From Planctomycetaceae bacterium (GTDB lineage Bacteria > Planctomycetota > SZUA-567): 44,351 bases of DNA. Under the pieces are notes generated by a model, which was given only the letters and a program-made list of their open reading frames with translations, was not told where the DNA came from and searched no databases. The translations under genes were made by a program, and so were the position numbers. Where the stretch lies: assembly GCA_021205245.1 (NCBI GenBank), contig JAJPXZ010000161.1, forward strand, positions 1 through 44,351, in the 5' to 3' direction. Below, piece after piece: positions 41,804-44,351 of this stretch (the first letter of the stretch is position 1; each line of letters starts with the position of its first letter).

Positions 41804-43099
41804 TTACTTTTTCATTTCCTTGAACGTCTCTTCCGCCGCGGCGAGTGTTTCGTCGATATCGGCTTCCCTGTGGTTGTTCATGGTCACCAGGCGCTTCCAC
41901 GGGCCGATGGGGAAATAGTAGCCCTTGTCGATCATGCGGTGGCGGAAATCGTCCGACGCTTTTTGGTCAATCTTCGTGACCAGTTCGTCGTAATTGGAGA
42001 ACGGCCCCTCGCCCCAGAAGAGGCCGATAAGCCCGCCCTGATGCTCGGTGCAGAAGGGGATGCCCATTTTCCCGGCAATGCCTTCCAGTCCCTTGCACAG
42101 CCGTTCGGCCATGGCCGACATGTGTTCGTAGAAGCCGGGTTGTTCCGCCACTTCGATGGTGGCGAGGGAGGCGGCGGCGAGAAGCGGATGGCCGTAGTAG
42201 GTGGCCTGGTAGGCGACCTTGCCGCCCGGGTTGGTGTTGAAGTGGTTCATCAATTCAGCCTTGCCGCCGACAGCGGCGATGGGGAAGCCGTTGGCCATGC
42301 CCTTGCCGATACAGATCAGGTCGGGAGTGATATCGAACAAGGATACCGCGCCGCGCAGAGCGACCCGGAAACCGGTAACCACCTCGTCGAAGATAAGGAT
42401 GATGCCTTCCTCATCGCATATCTTGCGGAGGCCGCTGGCGTAGTCGTCGTGCATCTTGATGCAGCCAAAGGGCGAGTTGCACGGGTCGACGATAACGGCG
42501 GCGATTTCGCCCTTGTTCTTCTTGCAGGTGTCGCGGAAGTTTTCAAGATCGTTATAGCGGCAGATCAGCGTCTTGTCGGCGGCGCTCTTCAGCATGCCGG
42601 CGGAGATGAGGTCCAGCTTGTAGGCGTTTTCCGGAGCGGACATGACGTTCATGAGGACATAGTCGTGCCAGCCGTGGAAACCGCCCTGCATCTTGACGAT
42701 TTTCTCGCGGCCGGTATAGGCGCGGGCCAAACGGAGGGCGTGGAAGGTGGCGTCGGAGCCGCCGTTGCAGAGGAGGACGCGTTCCATTCCTTTGAGGAGC
42801 GAGCAGAGTTTTTCCGCCAGGGCCACCTCCGCCTCGGTCACGCCGGGGCCGTAGAGGTCGTACCGTTCCAGAGCCTGCGCGGCTTTCGCTTTGATCTGCT
42901 TGTTGTCATAGCCGGCGATGATCGGTCCCCAGGAGGCGAGGTAATCGATGTATTTTTTGCCGTCCTGATTCCAGATATACGCGCCTTCGGCCTTGGAGAC
43001 GACAAAATCGACGGGATAGTCGCGGATGTTGGTGTTCATGCCGCCCGGTATCACCGCTTTGGCCCGTGACACGAGGGTATTTTGATGAATCTGGCTCAT
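41804..43099 (-). CDS. Class III aminotransferase, HemL-like
   Basis: A 431-residue cytosolic PLP enzyme of fold type I, in the glutamate-1-semialdehyde aminomutase clade of class III. Visible are LCNGGSDATFHALRLARAYTG (cofactor phosphate), GFHGWHD, IFDEVVTGFR (pyridine Asp) and the PLP lysine in CIGKGMANGFPIAAVGG. The catalytic set is complete. Being between an alanine dehydrogenase gene and a B12 mutase gene (45 and 46 nt gaps), it is unlikely to be the haem enzyme. It more likely moves an amino group from a catabolic intermediate to pyruvate, the alanine being recycled by the dehydrogenase, as in taurine degradation. GGGAGG precedes the start. Amino donor unknown. Confidence 0.88.
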   Translation of the reverse strand: MSQIHQNTLVSRAKAVIPGGMNTNIRDYPVDFVVSKAEGAYIWNQDGKKYIDYLASWGPIIAGYDNKQIKAKAAQALERYDLYGPGVTEAEVALAEKLCSLLKGMERVLLCNGGSDATFHALRLARAYTGREKIVKMQGGFHGWHDYVLMNVMSAPENAYKLDLISAGMLKSAADKTLICRYNDLENFRDTCKKNKGEIAAVIVDPCNSPFGCIKMHDDYASGLRKICDEEGIILIFDEVVTGFRVALRGAVSLFDITPDLICIGKGMANGFPIAAVGGKAELMNHFNTNPGGKVAYQATYYGHPLLAAASLATIEVAEQPGFYEHMSAMAERLCKGLEGIAGKMGIPFCTEHQGGLIGLFWGEGPFSNYDELVTKIDQKASDDFRHRMIDKGYYFPIGPWKRLVTMNNHREADIDETLAAAEETFKEMKK

Positions 43100-43144
43100 T
43101 ATACATACCTCCCTTATTTCCGTGTGGTGGTGCGATTGTATGTC

Positions 43145-44269
43145 TTATGCCACGGCGGCGATCAATTTGGTGATGTCATGACATTCCAGCTCAAACGCTT
43201 CGGCGACGCCCTGCAGGGTGCAGCGGTGGCCATAGCAGTTGACGCCCGGTACCAGCGCGGGTTCCATGGCGACCGCCCGCTCCAGCCCGTTCTTGGCAAT
43301 CAGTAGTCCATAGCGGAGCGTGGTGTTGGTCAGGGCCAGGGTGGACGTATGCGAGACCGCGCCGGGCATGTTCGCCACGCAGTAATGCACAATGTCGTCC
43401 AGGATGAAAATGGGATCCTGATGGGTGGTGGCGTGGGTGGTCTCGAAACAACCGCCCTGGTCGACAGCCACATCCACCAGGACCGCGCCCTTTTTCATCA
43501 GTTTAAGGTCTTCGCGTTTTATCAGGTGCGGCGCTTTTCTGCCGGGAATAAGCACGGCGCCGATGACCAAATCCGCTTCGGCAATCGCGTCCTGCACATT
43601 GGCGCGGGTGCTGTACAAGGTTTGGATGCGGCTTCCAAAAATATCGTCGAGATAGGCGAGGCGGGAGGCGGAGACATCCATGATTGTGACATTGGCGCCC
43701 AGGCCGACAGCTATTTTACACGCATTCATCCCGACAACGCCACCGCCAATTATCACGACATTGGCCTTGGTGACGCCGGGAACGCCGGCCAGCAGCACGC
43801 CCCTGCCGCCAAAGGGACGTTCGAGATATTTCGCGCCCTCCTGCGCCGACATGCGGCCGGCGATCTCGCTCATCGGCGTCAGGCACGGAAGCAGGCCACG
43901 GCTATCGGTTATTGTTTCGTACGCGACAGCCTGGGTGCCGGACGCGAGGATGGCATCGGTCAACGGCCGGTCGGCGGCGAGGTGCAGATATGTATAGAGG
44001 ATAAGCCCCTGGCGCAGGTATCCATATTCCGATTCGATCGGCTCCTTGACCTTGACGATCATGTCGCTCCGCTTCCAGACGGTGGCGGCATCCGGAATCA
44101 GTTCCGCGCCGGCATCGCGGTACATCGCGTCGAGAAAGCCCGAACCCTCGCCCGCGCCCGCTTCCACCAGGACCGTGTTGCCGTCACCGACATAGGCTTT
44201 CACACAATTAGGGGTAAGCCCAACCCGGTATTCATGGTTTTTGATTTCCTTGACCAGACCGACATTCAT
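43145..44269 (-). CDS. ald: Alanine dehydrogenase (second copy)
   Basis: A 374-residue paralogue of the enzyme at 29804-30922. It has the same landmarks: KEIKNHEYRVGLTP, catalytic Lys in MIVKVKEP, His in YTYLHLAAD, VIIGGGVVGMNA, and VDVAVDQGGCFETTHATTH. It oxidises L-alanine to pyruvate and ammonia. GGGAGA lies 5 nt before the ATG at 44269. It is the first visible gene of the aminotransferase-mutase operon, where it would regenerate pyruvate as amino acceptor. The promoter is near or beyond the right edge; no clear one is seen in the remaining 82 bp. Confidence 0.95.
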   Translation of the reverse strand: MNVGLVKEIKNHEYRVGLTPNCVKAYVGDGNTVLVEAGAGEGSGFLDAMYRDAGAELIPDAATVWKRSDMIVKVKEPIESEYGYLRQGLILYTYLHLAADRPLTDAILASGTQAVAYETITDSRGLLPCLTPMSEIAGRMSAQEGAKYLERPFGGRGVLLAGVPGVTKANVVIIGGGVVGMNACKIAVGLGANVTIMDVSASRLAYLDDIFGSRIQTLYSTRANVQDAIAEADLVIGAVLIPGRKAPHLIKREDLKLMKKGAVLVDVAVDQGGCFETTHATTHQDPIFILDDIVHYCVANMPGAVSHTSTLALTNTTLRYGLLIAKNGLERAVAMEPALVPGVNCYGHRCTLQGVAEAFELECHDITKLIAAVA

Positions 44270-44351
44270 GCTTGTCTCCCTTTCAAGTACTGCCTGTGAC
44301 GCCAATATGGACGAAGCCCTTGCGCGGACGTGTGGAATCGAGGTAAAGCGT

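Overview
The window looks like a stretch of chromosome from an anaerobic, amino-acid-degrading bacterium. The coding DNA is moderately GC-rich and the intergenic DNA is more AT-rich. Ribosome binding sites are strong AGGAGG types. The anaerobic signature is a glycyl radical enzyme with its radical-SAM activase, a coenzyme-B12 mutase, AKP thiolase and diaminopropionate lyase. Both binding proteins (TRAP and ABC) have plain signal peptides without a lipobox, which suggests a cell with an outer membrane. Synergistota, Desulfovibrio relatives or Negativicutes are possible hosts; I cannot decide from sequence alone. I see no rRNA, tRNA, CRISPR, phage or insertion sequence.

Layout. (1) 92-5927, minus: a YheO-type regulator, then dpaL/ygeX, ygeY, ygeW and, after an intervening terminator, a zinc dehydrogenase. 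This is the YgeXYW core known from diaminopropionate and anaerobic urate/purine degradation loci. (2) 6413-12465: a DUF421 membrane protein, then a malate module (two-component system, 2HCT-family carrier, malic enzyme) resembling maeKR-maePE. (3) 12499-15473, minus: a complete TRAP transporter. (4) 16204-19921: a pyrroline-5-carboxylate reductase homologue, a GntR/FadR repressor, and a YgeV-like sigma-54 activator with a cysteine-rich sensor. (5) 19965-33232: a sigma-54-controlled module for hydroxyproline. It holds an NSS transporter with a 35-residue small subunit, an enhancer-binding regulator, a glycyl radical activase and lyase, a proline racemase/hydroxyproline epimerase, alanine racemase, alanine dehydrogenase and AKP thiolase OrtAB. 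(6) 33350-44269: a ribose-type ABC transporter with a lone HyuA-type ASKHA protein, a DeoR regulator, and an operon of alanine dehydrogenase, a HemL-like class III aminotransferase and a fused GlmE-GlmS-like B12 mutase.

How the genes work together. Region 5 reads as a whole pathway: cis-4-hydroxy-L-proline is taken up and epimerised at C2 to trans-4-hydroxy-D-proline. The glycyl radical enzyme opens the ring to 2-amino-4-ketopentanoate. OrtAB then cleaves this with CoA to acetyl-CoA and D-alanine, alanine racemase makes L-alanine, and alanine dehydrogenase gives pyruvate, ammonia and NADH. Four GG-N10-GC (sigma-54) promoters precede the transporter, the radical-enzyme operon, ald and ortAB, and a sigma-54 activator gene sits in the middle. 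This matches the published HplG route in outline, but here the regulatory wiring is visible.

Region 6 is the best candidate for an undescribed pathway: an imported substrate, a one-chain B12 carbon-skeleton mutase, an aminotransferase probably draining amino groups to pyruvate, and an alanine dehydrogenase recycling the alanine. The HyuA-like protein could be a catabolic enzyme or a reactivase for the mutase. The substrate is unknown.
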